From positions 4,255,001-4,319,000 of the forward strand of contig NZ_CP162490.1 of the NCBI RefSeq assembly GCF_041245805.1: a DNA stretch of 64,000 nucleotides, given 5' to 3'. The number at the start of each line of letters is the position of its first letter. The stretch's first letter is position 1. This stretch comes from Xanthomonas sp. DAR 34887 (GTDB lineage Bacteria > Pseudomonadota > Gammaproteobacteria > Xanthomonadales > Xanthomonadaceae). Both the position numbers and the translations under genes were made by a program. Positions 8,927 through 17,166 of the stretch are shown piece by piece. A model generated the notes under the pieces. It was not told the origin of the DNA. It did no database searches and saw nothing but the letters and a program-made list of their open reading frames with translations.

Positions 8927-10648
8927 TCAGTGCGCGGCAAGCGTCAGGTGATCGGCGATCGGGCCCAACACCAGTGCCGGCGTGAATTGCAGAACGGTCA
9001 GGACCGCGATGACCGCGATCAGGGTCAGCGCGAAGGTCGGCGTCTCCACCTGCAGGCTGCCGCCGGTCTCCGGCGCCACGCGCTTGCGCGCCATCTGCGC
9101 GGCCACGATCAGCGGTACGATCAGCGCCGGATAGCGGCCCAGGATCAGCACCAGCGTGCAGGTCAGGTTCCACCACGGAATGCCATCGCCAAGGCCTTCG
9201 AAGCCCGAGCCGTTGTTGGCGAACGCCGAGGTGTACTCGTAGAACACCTGGCTGATGCCGTGGAAACCGGGATTGGAGGTGGCGGTGATCGCCGCCGGCA
9301 TGGCCAGGGTCAACGCGGTGAAGCCGAGCAGTACCAGCGGCTGCAGCAGGATCAGCAAGGCCAGCAGGCGCACTTCGCCGGCCTCGATCTTGCGCCCGAA
9401 CAGCTCCGGCGTGCGCCCGGTCATCAGCCCGGCCAGGAACACGCTGAGCAGCAGGTACACCAGGAACTGCTGCAGGCCGCAGCCGATGCCGCCCCAGATC
9501 GCGTTGACCAGCATGTTGACCATGGCCACGCCGCCGGTCAGCGGCGCCAGCGAATCGTGCATCGCATTGACCGAGCCGTTGGAGGTCTGCGTGGTCAGCG
9601 ACGACCACGCCGCCGACGCATCGGCGCCGAAGCGCACTTCCTTGCCTTCCATCAGCGCCGCGCTCGCGGCGCTGGCCGAATGGCCTTCGGACCACACCGA
9701 CACCGCGGTGGACGCCAGCGACATCGCCAGCATGCTGCCGAACACCAACGCGGTGAATTTGCGCCGGCCGGTGAACGGGCCGACCATGAACGCGATCGCC
9801 ACCGGGATCAGCACGATCGCCAGCGTTTCCAGCAGATTGGACAACGGGGTCGGGTTCTCCAGCGCCATCGCGCTGTTGGGGCCGTACCAGCCGCCGCCGT
9901 TGGTGCCGAGCTGTTTGATCGCCACCATCGCCGCGACCGGGCCGAGCGGAATCTTCTGCGTGGCCATGCCGGCGCTGGCGTCCAGCGGCGTCGCGGTGGG
10001 GCCGGCCGCCAGCGTGGACGGCACGCCCTGCTGGGTCAGCAGCATGGTCCACAACAGGCACAGCGGCAGCAGGAAGCGCAGCGTCGGCCGGATCACGTCG
10101 GCCCAGTAGTTGCCGACGTCGGCTTCGTCGGCGCTGAGCGTCGCCTGCTGGGTCCCGGCATTCGCGGCGGCCGTTCGCCCACCGAACAACGCGCGTAGCG
10201 TCGCCACCACCAGCGCCAGGCCCATCATCGGCGTGACGAACTGCAAACCGACCACGCCCACCGCCTGCGACAGGTAGGACAGCTGCGCCTGGCCGGAATA
10301 ATGCTGCTGGTCGGTATTGGTCAGAAACGAGACCATGCTGTGCAGGGCCACGTCCCAGCGCATGTTCGGCACCGCATCGGGATTCAGCGGCAGCCACGCC
10401 TGGGTCACGAACAACGCGAACACCAGCGCGCCCAGCACCAGGTTGCTGGCCAGGAACGCGCCGGCGTAGCCGCGCCAGCTCATGCCGCGCGCCGGATCGG
10501 TGCCGAGCAGGCGGTACAGCGGGCGTTCGATCCAGCCGAACAACGCGTCGCCGCGCATCGGCGCACCGCGCATCACCTTGGCCAGGTACAGGCCCAGCGG
10601 CCACCCGAGCAGCAGCGCGAGCGCATAGACAAGCAATGTATCGATCAT
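8927..10648 (-). CDS. kdpA: Potassium-transporting ATPase subunit A, KdpA
   Basis: 573 residues, polytopic. It shows the repeated selectivity-filter-like loops of the SKT family: SFLTNTDQQHYSGQ, LGTNGGGWYGPNSAMALENPTP, GGIGCG and FANNGSGFEGLG. This subunit binds and passes potassium and is paired with KdpB. It is preceded by kdpF with a gap of 16 bases. Confidence 0.97.
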   Translation of the reverse strand: MIDTLLVYALALLLGWPLGLYLAKVMRGAPMRGDALFGWIERPLYRLLGTDPARGMSWRGYAGAFLASNLVLGALVFALFVTQAWLPLNPDAVPNMRWDVALHSMVSFLTNTDQQHYSGQAQLSYLSQAVGVVGLQFVTPMMGLALVVATLRALFGGRTAAANAGTQQATLSADEADVGNYWADVIRPTLRFLLPLCLLWTMLLTQQGVPSTLAAGPTATPLDASAGMATQKIPLGPVAAMVAIKQLGTNGGGWYGPNSAMALENPTPLSNLLETLAIVLIPVAIAFMVGPFTGRRKFTALVFGSMLAMSLASTAVSVWSEGHSASAASAALMEGKEVRFGADASAAWSSLTTQTSNGSVNAMHDSLAPLTGGVAMVNMLVNAIWGGIGCGLQQFLVYLLLSVFLAGLMTGRTPELFGRKIEAGEVRLLALLILLQPLVLLGFTALTLAMPAAITATSNPGFHGISQVFYEYTSAFANNGSGFEGLGDGIPWWNLTCTLVLILGRYPALIVPLIVAAQMARKRVAPETGGSLQVETPTFALTLIAVIAVLTVLQFTPALVLGPIADHLTLAAH

Positions 10649-10664
10649 GGAAGCGGCACTCGGC

Positions 10665-10757
10665 TCAGAAATCTTCGGGACGCAAAATCACGTACAACAG
10701 GTAGCCGGCGGCGACGATCACCGCCACGCCGCAGATCAGCGATAGCCAGGTCGGCAT
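10665..10757 (-). CDS. kdpF: Potassium-transporting ATPase small subunit KdpF
   Basis: A 30-codon gene starting MPTWLSLICGVAVIVAAGYL and ending RPEDF: one hydrophobic helix of the right size and position for KdpF, the lipid-like stabiliser of the KdpFABC complex. GAGGAGA lies just upstream of ATG 10757 as a ribosome site. It lies 18 bases downstream of the TorF-type porin and 16 bases upstream of kdpA. Confidence 0.93.
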   Translation of the reverse strand: MPTWLSLICGVAVIVAAGYLLYVILRPEDF

Positions 10758-10775
10758 GTCATCTCTCCTCGGGGT

Positions 10776-11504
10776 TCAAAAGCTGGCCTGCAGCGCGGCT
10801 TCGAAACGCGCGCCGGCCATGTCGGGGAACAGCCGCTCGGCGGCGCGATTGGTGTCGTGCGCGCTCAGCCGCAGCTCCAGCCCCGGTCCGCCCTGGCGGA
10901 TGCCGGGCAAGGTGAACACGGCACTGACCAGTCCATGCGTGTAGCTGTCCGCGTAGCTGCGGGCGAGCCAGTAATGGCCCACCGCCGCCTCGACGCGGAA
11001 GCGGTCGTTGAACGGATAGCGCGCACCGAGCTGCGCGTAGGTGCCGCTGCTGTCGCTGGCCAACGCATCGTCGGACCAGCCCAACTGCGCCCACACGCGC
11101 TGCTTCCAGGTCACGGTGGCGCCCAACTCGGTCCAGTTCAGCGCGGCGGCCGAGGGGTATTGGTAGCGGGTCAGGTTCGCGTCCCAGGCCCAGTCCGGCG
11201 TCCACTGGCCACGCCAGCCGAGCACACCGTCGACTTCGATGCTGGCGTGCGGGGTGCCGTCGAACTTGATCGACGAGGCCCACAGCGATGCGTACGCACC
11301 GTTGTCGGCGGCCAAGGCCAGACCGGCCTGCACGGCCGGATCGCCATCGCTCTGGGTGCTGCCGCGCCAGACGTAGTCGCTGGTGAGCGTGGCGGTGCCG
11401 CTGACGCTGGCAGCCTGCGCGCAGGTCGCGCCAGCCAGCAGGGAAAGCGCTAACGCGCCGCGCGGCATGGGCCGGCGGGCGCTGCGGGAAAACGAGGAGA
11501 ACAT
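10776..11504 (-). CDS. TorF-family putative porin
   Basis: 242 residues from ATG 11504. The start is chosen because an N-terminal signal peptide follows (SLLAGATCAQA, cleavage probably at AQA-AS). The mature protein begins SVSGTATLTSDYVWRGSTQS, the signature opening of the TorF / TIGR02001 family, and ends LQASF, an outer-membrane C-terminus with terminal Phe. Predicted small beta-barrel, function unknown. Its stop lies only 18 bases before kdpF, so it is probably the first gene of the kdp transcript; a link to ion passage across the outer membrane is inference. Confidence 0.85.
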   Translation of the reverse strand: MFSSFSRSARRPMPRGALALSLLAGATCAQAASVSGTATLTSDYVWRGSTQSDGDPAVQAGLALAADNGAYASLWASSIKFDGTPHASIEVDGVLGWRGQWTPDWAWDANLTRYQYPSAAALNWTELGATVTWKQRVWAQLGWSDDALASDSSGTYAQLGARYPFNDRFRVEAAVGHYWLARSYADSYTHGLVSAVFTLPGIRQGGPGLELRLSAHDTNRAAERLFPDMAGARFEAALQASF

Positions 11505-11591
11505 GACGCCAGATCCAGGGCGGAACCATTCCGCCGACCTGGTCATGTTCCGGCGCAGGGCCGTAAAGTCGCTATCGGCCGATGCCGGCCG

Positions 11592-11617
11592 CCGCGTAAA
11601 TTCCGCGTAATTTCCGC
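11592..11617 (-). promoter_or_regulatory. A/T-rich direct repeat upstream of the porin-kdp operon (candidate KdpE site)
   Basis: Read on the minus strand it is two near-identical 11-mers in tandem, GCGGAAATTAC and GCGGAATTTAC, about 90 bases upstream of the porin start. It is conspicuously A/T-rich in a GC-rich region. Tandem half-sites are typical for OmpR-class regulators such as KdpE. The link to KdpE is inference. Confidence 0.4.
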
Positions 11618-11640
11618 AGTCGCGGCGTTACGGCGATGCG

Positions 11641-11669
11641 GGAAAGGCCGGCATTGCGCCGGCCTTTCC
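11641..11669. terminator. Perfect 12-bp hairpin between S15 hydrolase and porin
   Basis: GGAAAGGCCGGC, loop ATTGC, GCCGGCCTTTCC. It lies 13 bases beyond the stop of the leftward-transcribed S15-like hydrolase gene. There is no U-tract on either strand, so termination is probable from position but not certain. Confidence 0.5.
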
Positions 11670-11681
11670 GTCAAGCGTACC

Positions 11682-13259
11682 TCAGTGCAGCGGCACGCTC
11701 AGGCTGGACGGCGCGGCCGCCGGCGAACTGAAGCTGACGCTGCCGCCGAAGCGGCTGGCCGAGGTGTAGCGCGGATCGGTGGTGTCCACTACCAGCACCA
11801 GGCGGTTGCCGGCCGGGATATCGGCAGCGGTCGCCTGCAACGGCAGGTCGATCGTGGTCGCTACGCCCGGGGTCGCGTTGCGCAGCGTGTACGGCGCGTG
11901 GCTCAGCAGTTGCGCCACGCCGAGTCCGTTCATGCTGTAGAGGTAGGCGAACAGCGACACATTGGTCTGGCTCGGGGTCACCGTCACCCGCAGCGACGGG
12001 CTGCCGGCCAGGCGCTTGGCGCTGGTGTACACCGGCCCGCTCCACACCGCCGCGCCGTTGCGATCCACCAGCGGGATCGAGGTGGTGACCGGCTGGCCCA
12101 GGCCCTGCAGCAGGCCGCTGACCAGCAGCACGCCCGAATCGGCCAGGGTCGGTACGCCGGTGGCGATGCCCTTGCTCCACCCGGTGCTGGTGCCGCTGCC
12201 CAGCGTTCCGGTCGCGATCAGGCCGCTCGGACGGGTCAGGCCGTAGCGGGTCGCGCCGGCCTGCACGCTGTTCCAGTCGGCGTAACGCAGCCAGGTGCCA
12301 TTGAGCGTGGCCAATTGCACCGGCTGCTCGCTGTCCACGCCGTTGGCCTGGCCCTTGAGGTAATGGTCGAACCAGCGGGTGGCTTCCGTGTACACCTCGT
12401 TGGGCAGGCCGAGCGCGCCCGGCAGTTCGGCCGTGGCGTGATCGCCCTGGCTGAACATCAGGTGCTTGGGCACGCTCAGGCGGTTGTACAGGTCGATGTA
12501 CTGGTTCGGCGGGAACAGGCCATCGTTGAACGCATTGGCCAGCAGCACCGCCGGGCCGTTGCGGTTGAGCGCCTGCACTTCGTTGATCACGCTGCGTTCG
12601 CCGGCCTTGGGCAGGAAGCCCTGCACCGCGCCGTCGTAGTCGCCGGCGGCGACGCGTGCGCTGATCTGCGCCAGGTCCGGTCCGGGTCGGCCGGTGATCG
12701 CACCGGAGGCCACCAGCAGGTCCACGCCCTGCTGGCTGACCGTGGTGTTGGCGTACAGCGAGGCCTGCAGGTCGGCCCAGCCGCTGAGTGCGGCCACCGC
12801 CTTGATCCGCGGGTCGCGCGCGGCGGCGAGCAGGCTGGTGCCGGCGCCGTAGGAGATGCCGGACACGCCGATCGCCTTGGCATCGGCCGGCGTGTTCGCC
12901 AGCGCCCAGTCGATCACCGTGCTGACGTCCTCCACCGTCGGCGCCCCGGCGATGTCGATCACGCCCGCCGAATCCCAGAACCCGCGCGAGGTGTAGCTGA
13001 CCACCACGTAGCCGTTGCTGGCCAGTTCGCTGGCGCGGCCCACGTATTCCAGGTTGGGCAGCGACCAGCTGGCCGGCATCACCACCAGCGGGAACGGTCC
13101 GCTCCCCTGCCCCTGCGGCACCAGCACCAACGCGCCGAGCTTGGTGCCGTCGAAACTGGAGATGGTCTGGTACTGCTTGCTGAAACCGCCGGCGAAGGCT
13201 GTGGCGGAGAAGAACAGCATCGCGCACAGGGCGATGCAACGGGACACGGACATGCGCAT
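11682..13259 (-). CDS. Secreted X-Pro dipeptidyl-peptidase (S15)-like alpha/beta hydrolase
   Basis: 525 residues. ATG 13259 is preceded by GGGAGG at a proper distance; a second ATG lies two codons on. Signal peptide: MRMSVSRCIALCAMLFFSATAFA. The catalytic core has the nucleophile elbow GISYGAG (Ser near residue 136), an acidic loop AFNDGLF and GDHA for the His, then WFDHYLKG. The C-terminal about 200 residues form the beta-rich jelly-roll typical of S15/CocE enzymes (GPVYTSAKRLAGSPSLRVTV, ending in RLVLVVDTTDPRY). Probably exported to the periplasm or beyond, perhaps through the Xps system; peptidase or esterase substrate unknown. Confidence 0.8.
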   Translation of the reverse strand: MRMSVSRCIALCAMLFFSATAFAGGFSKQYQTISSFDGTKLGALVLVPQGQGSGPFPLVVMPASWSLPNLEYVGRASELASNGYVVVSYTSRGFWDSAGVIDIAGAPTVEDVSTVIDWALANTPADAKAIGVSGISYGAGTSLLAAARDPRIKAVAALSGWADLQASLYANTTVSQQGVDLLVASGAITGRPGPDLAQISARVAAGDYDGAVQGFLPKAGERSVINEVQALNRNGPAVLLANAFNDGLFPPNQYIDLYNRLSVPKHLMFSQGDHATAELPGALGLPNEVYTEATRWFDHYLKGQANGVDSEQPVQLATLNGTWLRYADWNSVQAGATRYGLTRPSGLIATGTLGSGTSTGWSKGIATGVPTLADSGVLLVSGLLQGLGQPVTTSIPLVDRNGAAVWSGPVYTSAKRLAGSPSLRVTVTPSQTNVSLFAYLYSMNGLGVAQLLSHAPYTLRNATPGVATTIDLPLQATAADIPAGNRLVLVVDTTDPRYTSASRFGGSVSFSSPAAAPSSLSVPLH

Positions 13260-13420
13260 GTACTGCCTCCCAAACGGCGCCGGGTCGGAATGGCCCAGCT
13301 GCCAGAAACGGTTACGGGCACGCGATGTGGGGATCGGGCGTGGCGACCATACCAGCAGGTACGGGACGATTTCACGCCGCAGTGCGGCACGGTATGGTCG
13401 CTCCTTTGTGTCCCCATTTA

Positions 13421-13765
13421 GCCCCTCTCCCACCGGGAGAGGATTTGGGATGAGGGTGCGGCGCGAAAGCGGCTCGCGGAGCTGGGTACACGAGGCTTCG
13501 CCCGTACCCTCGTCCGCCCTTCGGGCACCTTCTCCCGATGGGAGAAGGAAACAGCCGCTAGCCCCTCTCCCGCGGGGAGAGGATTTGGGATGAGGGTGCG
13601 GCGCGAAAGCCACTCGCGGAGCTGGGTATACGAGGCTTCGCCGGTACCCTCATCCGCCCTTCGGGCACGTTCTCCCGATGGGAGAAGGAAACAGCCGCTA
13701 GCCCCTCTCCCATCGGGAGAGGGGTTGGGGTGAGGGTACGGCGCGAAGCGGCTCGCGGATTTCGC
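13421..13765. repeat. 140-bp tandem repeat, 2.5 copies
   Basis: Copies at 13421-13560 and 13561-13700, and a partial third from 13701. Each starts GCCCCTCTCCC, contains GGGATGAGGGTGCGGCGCGA, and ends TTCTCCCGATGGGAGAAGGA followed by ACAGCCGCTA. Within a unit the two ends are partly complementary (CTCTCCC...GGGAGAAG), so each can fold back. The units differ by a few bases, so the duplication is not brand-new. The rest of the gene-free stretch, 13260-13420, shows nothing recognisable beyond the probable hydrolase promoter region. Confidence 0.9.
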
Positions 13766-14739
13766 TAGCCGGCGAAATGCTCGTAGCCACGCCGCGGCGG
13801 CTGCCAGGGCCGACCGTTCGCGTCGCGCACGACGATGCCGCCGCCGGCGACGATGCGGCCGATCGGCGTGGCCTCCTCACCGATCGCCTGCAACGCCCGC
13901 ACGATGGCCGCGCGCTGCGCCGGCGCGGCGGTGAAGCACAGTTCGTAGTCGTCGCCGCCGCCCAGTTGCCAGGCGTGCACCTGCGCGGCGCTCGCCTGCG
14001 CCGGCGCGGCGACCGCCGGCAGCGCGTCCAGCCAGAGTTCGGCGCCGACCGCGCTGCGCGCGCAGATATGATCCAGATCCGCGAGCAGGCCGTCGGAAAT
14101 GTCCACGCAGGCGTGCGCCAGCCCGCGTAGGCGCAGCCCGGCCTGTACCCGCGGCGAGGGCCGCAGCAGACGCTGGCGCAGGTGTTCGTGCACGGGATCG
14201 GCGGCGACCTGGGCCACATCCAGCCGCCCGGCCTGCCACAGCGCCAGCGCCGCGGCGGCCTCGCCCGGACGGCCGCTGACCCAGATCTCGTCGCCCGGCT
14301 GCGCGCCGTCGCGACGCAGCGCCGCGCCCGGCGCCACGCTGCCGATCGCGGTGACCGACAGCGACAGCGGCCCGCGCGTGGTGTCGCCGCCGGCCAGCAC
14401 GATGCCGTGCGCATCGGCCAGCGCGAAGAAGCCGTCGGCGAAGGCGTCGATCCAGCCCGCATCCTCGTGCGGCAACGACAGCGACAGCGTGCACCAACGC
14501 GGCTGCGCGCCCATCGCGGCGAGATCGGACAGATTCACCGCCAGCGTCTTCCAGCCCACGTCGGCAGGCGCGGTCTCAAGCGGAAAATGCACGCCGGCGT
14601 TGAGCGTATCGGCGGTGATCGCCAGGTGCTCGCCCGGCGGCGGCTGCAGCAGCGCCGCATCGTCGCCGATGCCCAACGGCACGTCCGCATGCGTCCCGAT
14701 CCGGGCACGCAGGCGTTCGATCAGATCGAATTCAGGCAT
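13765..14739 (-). CDS. thiL: Thiamine-monophosphate kinase ThiL
   Basis: 324 residues from ATG 14739 (MPEFDLIERLRARIG). Family motifs: GIGDDAALLQPPPG, the ATP/Mg motif DTLNAGVHF, NLSDLAAMGAQPRW, GGDTTRGPLSLSVTAIG and DISDGLLADLDHI. It phosphorylates TMP to TPP. It is the last gene of the rib-nusB operon; nusB-thiL is a widely conserved pair. Upstream sequence up to 14859 is a repeat arm pair, so an in-frame upward extension to 14835 would be repeat-coded and is rejected. Confidence 0.95.
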   Translation of the reverse strand: MPEFDLIERLRARIGTHADVPLGIGDDAALLQPPPGEHLAITADTLNAGVHFPLETAPADVGWKTLAVNLSDLAAMGAQPRWCTLSLSLPHEDAGWIDAFADGFFALADAHGIVLAGGDTTRGPLSLSVTAIGSVAPGAALRRDGAQPGDEIWVSGRPGEAAAALALWQAGRLDVAQVAADPVHEHLRQRLLRPSPRVQAGLRLRGLAHACVDISDGLLADLDHICARSAVGAELWLDALPAVAAPAQASAAQVHAWQLGGGDDYELCFTAAPAQRAAIVRALQAIGEEATPIGRIVAGGGIVVRDANGRPWQPPRRGYEHFAG

Positions 14740-14747
14740 TTTAGGAG

Positions 14748-14854
14748 CCGGGATTGGGGATTGGGCATTCGGGATTGGCAACAGCGAGGCAACGGCTGCG
14801 GCCCAGAAGGGAATGCCGCTCTTGCGAATCCCCAATCCCCAATGCCCAATCCCG
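14748..14854. repeat. GGGATT-type inverted repeat pair between nusB and thiL
   Basis: Left arm 14748-14779 (CCGGGATTGGGGATTGGGCA...) and right arm 14825-14854 (AATCCCCAATCCCCAATGCC...) are complementary and separated by about 45 bases. Together they occupy almost the entire nusB-thiL gap. Confidence 0.85.
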
Positions 14855-14859
14855 CGCTG

Positions 14860-15339
14860 CTAGGCGCCGCCGGCGCCACCCGACTCCACCGCACGCCATT
14901 CCAGCGCGGCGCGGTCGAGCACGCCGTTGACGTAGGTGTGGCCGTGTTCGGAGCCGAAACGCTTGGCGGTCTCGATGGCTTCGTTGATCACCACGCGGTA
15001 GGGCACGTCCTGCCGGTGCAGCAGTTCGTAGGCGGCCAGGCGCAGCACCGCGCGTTCGATCGCGTCCACTTCCTCGACCGTGCGGTCCAGGTAGCCGACC
15101 AGCGCCGCATCCAGTTCGGTGCGGTGCTTGAGCACGCCTTCGACCAGATTCTCGAAATAGATCAGGTCGGCGATCTCGTGCGCCTGCTCGTGCGCGAACT
15201 GCGCGATCACGTGCTGCGCGGTGCCGCCGGCGATCTGCCAGGCGTAGATCGCCTGCAGCGCACGCCGGCGCGCGCGCGAACGCAGCACCGGATCGACGCC
15301 GTCGCGGCGGACATGCTTGTGGCCAGCGGGCTTGTTCAT
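14860..15339 (-). CDS. nusB: Transcription antitermination factor NusB
   Basis: 159 residues, all-helical NusB fold: RRRALQAIYAWQIAG, YFENLVEGVLKH, LDRTVEEVDAIERAVLRLAAYELLHRQDVPYRVVINEAIETAKRFGSEHGHTYVNGVLDRAA (given here in its family order). It forms part of the antitermination complex with NusE at boxA of rRNA transcripts. ATG 15339 overlaps the ribH stop by four bases (ATGA). Confidence 0.96.
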   Translation of the reverse strand: MNKPAGHKHVRRDGVDPVLRSRARRRALQAIYAWQIAGGTAQHVIAQFAHEQAHEIADLIYFENLVEGVLKHRTELDAALVGYLDRTVEEVDAIERAVLRLAAYELLHRQDVPYRVVINEAIETAKRFGSEHGHTYVNGVLDRAALEWRAVESGGAGGA

Positions 15340-15803
15340 GGCAGCAGCTCCAGCAGATTGACCATTTCCAGCGCGCTCAGCGCCGCTTCCTCGCCCTTGT
15401 TGCCATGGCTGCCGCCGGCGCGCGCTTCGGCGTCTTCGACCTGCTCCACCGCCAGCACGCCATTGAGCACCGGGATGCGGAAGTCCAGCGACACCCGCAG
15501 CAGGCCTTCGGCGCAGCCATCGGCCACGTGTTCGTAATGGCGGGTGTCACCGCGGATCACGCAGCCCAGCGCGATGATCGCCGCGTGCTTGCCGGCGGCG
15601 GCCAGGCGCGCGGCGGCCAGCGGCAGTTCCCACGCGCCAGGCACGCGGATCACGTCCACCGCGTCGTCGGCGATGCCGTTGCCGGACAGGCTTTCCCGCG
15701 CGCCGGCGACCAGCACGTCGGTGATGCGCGCGTTCCAGCGGCTGGCGATGATCGCGAAACGGGCCGCTGCAGGAGCGCGGAGGTCGCCTTCGTAGTGGGT
15801 CAT
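15336..15803 (-). CDS. ribH: 6,7-dimethyl-8-ribityllumazine synthase RibH
   Basis: 155 residues. Lumazine synthase motifs: FAIIASRWNARITDVLVAGA, VPGAWELPLAA, AAIIALGCVIRGDTRHYEHV with the catalytic His region, and IPVLNGVLAVEQVEDAEARAG. It condenses the RibD product with the RibB product; RibE then dismutates the lumazine. It sits between ribBA and nusB and is translationally coupled to nusB. Confidence 0.97.
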   Translation of the reverse strand: MTHYEGDLRAPAAARFAIIASRWNARITDVLVAGARESLSGNGIADDAVDVIRVPGAWELPLAAARLAAAGKHAAIIALGCVIRGDTRHYEHVADGCAEGLLRVSLDFRIPVLNGVLAVEQVEDAEARAGGSHGNKGEEAALSALEMVNLLELLP

Positions 15804-15906
15804 GGCGGTGGCAGGTTCAGTGGGTGGGAGAGTTTAGCAGGCGGCGTGTTCCGGGCTCGGGCCCCGGAAGCGCTTGCAGCGCCGATAGCGAAGCAGCGTA
15901 AGGGAA

Positions 15907-17082
15907 TCAGCCTTTCCCGACTCCCGCTTTTGCCAATCCCGAATCCCGAATCCCCACTCCCGGCTCCAACTCCACATGCTCCACCACCTCCAGCCCGAAT
16001 CCGGCCAGGCCGACCTGGCGGCGCGGGGTGCCCAGCACGCGCAGCTTGCCCAGGCCCAGGTCGGCCAGGATCTGGCTGCCGGCGCCGTTGCGCCGCCACT
16101 GCCCCACGTCCTTGCTGTTGGCGGCCACGTCCGGCTGCTTGCGCAGCCGCGCCAGCAGCGCCTGGCTGTCGCGCGGCGCCGACAGCACCACCATGACCCC
16201 GTTGTCGGCGGCGGCGATCGCGCGCAGCGCGTCGCTGGCGGCCACGCCGAAATCGTCGCGGCGCCAGTGCAGCAGGTCGGCCAGCGGGTTCTCCACCTGC
16301 ACCCGCACCAGGGTCGGCGTGTCCGCGTCCGGGGTGCCGCGGACCAGCGCGAAATGCAGGTCGTGGGCGATGCGGTCGCGGTAGGTGACCAGGGTGAAGC
16401 TGCCGAACTCGGTCTCGATGGCGCGCTCGTCGATGCGCTCCACGGTGTGTTCGGTGGCCAGGCGGTAGGCGATCAGGTCGGCGATCGAACCCATCTTCAG
16501 CCCATGCAGCCGCGCGAACTCCTCCAGCTGCGGGCGCCGCGCCATGCTGCCGTCGGGATTGAGCACTTCCACCAGCACCCCGGCCGGCTCCAGCCCGGCC
16601 AGCAGCGGCAGGTCGCCGGCGGCCTCGGTGTGGCCGGCGCGGGTCAGCACGCCGCCAGGCTGGGCGATCAGCGGGAAGATGTGCCCGGGCTGGCTCAGAT
16701 CGTGCGGCTTGGCGTCGGGTTTGACCGCGGTGCGCACCGTATGCGCGCGGTCGTAGGCGGAGATGCCGGTGGTGACGCCCTCGGCGGCCTCGATGCTGAC
16801 GGTGAAGTTGGTGTGGAACTGCGCGGTGTTGTGCTGGACCATCGGCGCCAGGCCCAGCTGCGCGCAGCGCTCGCGGGTCAGCGACAGGCACACCAGGCCG
16901 CGCGCATGGGTGACCATGAAATTGATGTCCGAGGGCTTGACCAGCTCGGCGGCCATGATCAGGTCGCCCTCGTTCTCGCGGTCCTCGTCGTCGACGATGA
17001 CCACCATGCGACCGGCGCGGATTTCCTCCAGCAGCTCGGGGACGGGGGCGAAGTTCAGGCTAGGGGTGGTGGATGGCGACAT
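15907..17082 (-). CDS. ribB: 3,4-dihydroxy-2-butanone-4-phosphate synthase with degenerate GTP cyclohydrolase II domain
   Basis: 391 residues. The N-terminal DHBP synthase domain (1-205) is intact: MVVIVDDEDRENEGDLIMAA, GLVCLSLTRERC, HTEAAGDLPLLAGL. The C-terminal domain is homologous to GTP cyclohydrolase II but lacks the zinc-binding cysteines: where SECLTGD-type and CDCG-type segments should stand the sequence reads ENPLADLLHWRRDDFGVAA. So only the RibB activity is expected, and a separate ribA should exist elsewhere. The last about 15 residues (GIRDSGLAKAGVGKG) are encoded by a GGGATT repeat arm (15911-15962). Confidence 0.93.
   Translation of the reverse strand: MSPSTTPSLNFAPVPELLEEIRAGRMVVIVDDEDRENEGDLIMAAELVKPSDINFMVTHARGLVCLSLTRERCAQLGLAPMVQHNTAQFHTNFTVSIEAAEGVTTGISAYDRAHTVRTAVKPDAKPHDLSQPGHIFPLIAQPGGVLTRAGHTEAAGDLPLLAGLEPAGVLVEVLNPDGSMARRPQLEEFARLHGLKMGSIADLIAYRLATEHTVERIDERAIETEFGSFTLVTYRDRIAHDLHFALVRGTPDADTPTLVRVQVENPLADLLHWRRDDFGVAASDALRAIAAADNGVMVVLSAPRDSQALLARLRKQPDVAANSKDVGQWRRNGAGSQILADLGLGKLRVLGTPRRQVGLAGFGLEVVEHVELEPGVGIRDSGLAKAGVGKG
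15911..15962. repeat. GGGATT-type repeat arm inside the ribBA 3' end
   Basis: Plus-strand units CCCGACTCCCGC and CCAATCCCGAATCCCGAATC form one arm of the repeat seen as inverted pairs elsewhere. No clear opposite arm is visible within 100 bases. It supplies the C-terminal tail codons of the RibB protein. Confidence 0.7.
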
Positions 17083-17166
17083 GAGGGACTCGCAGAAAAA
17101 CGGAAGGCGCCGCGCGCCGCCGCGGGCAGCGGCGACGGCACGGCAAAAGGGGCGGTGCGGCGCAGG

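Noticed and set aside
8917..8940. TTG start for kdpB, eight codons upstream
   Set aside because: It would overlap kdpA by 14 bases, and ATG 8916 gives the usual N-terminus length.
13421..13765. Possible CRISPR array
   Set aside because: The 140-base units are contiguous, with no unique spacers and no cas genes nearby; it is a simple tandem repeat.
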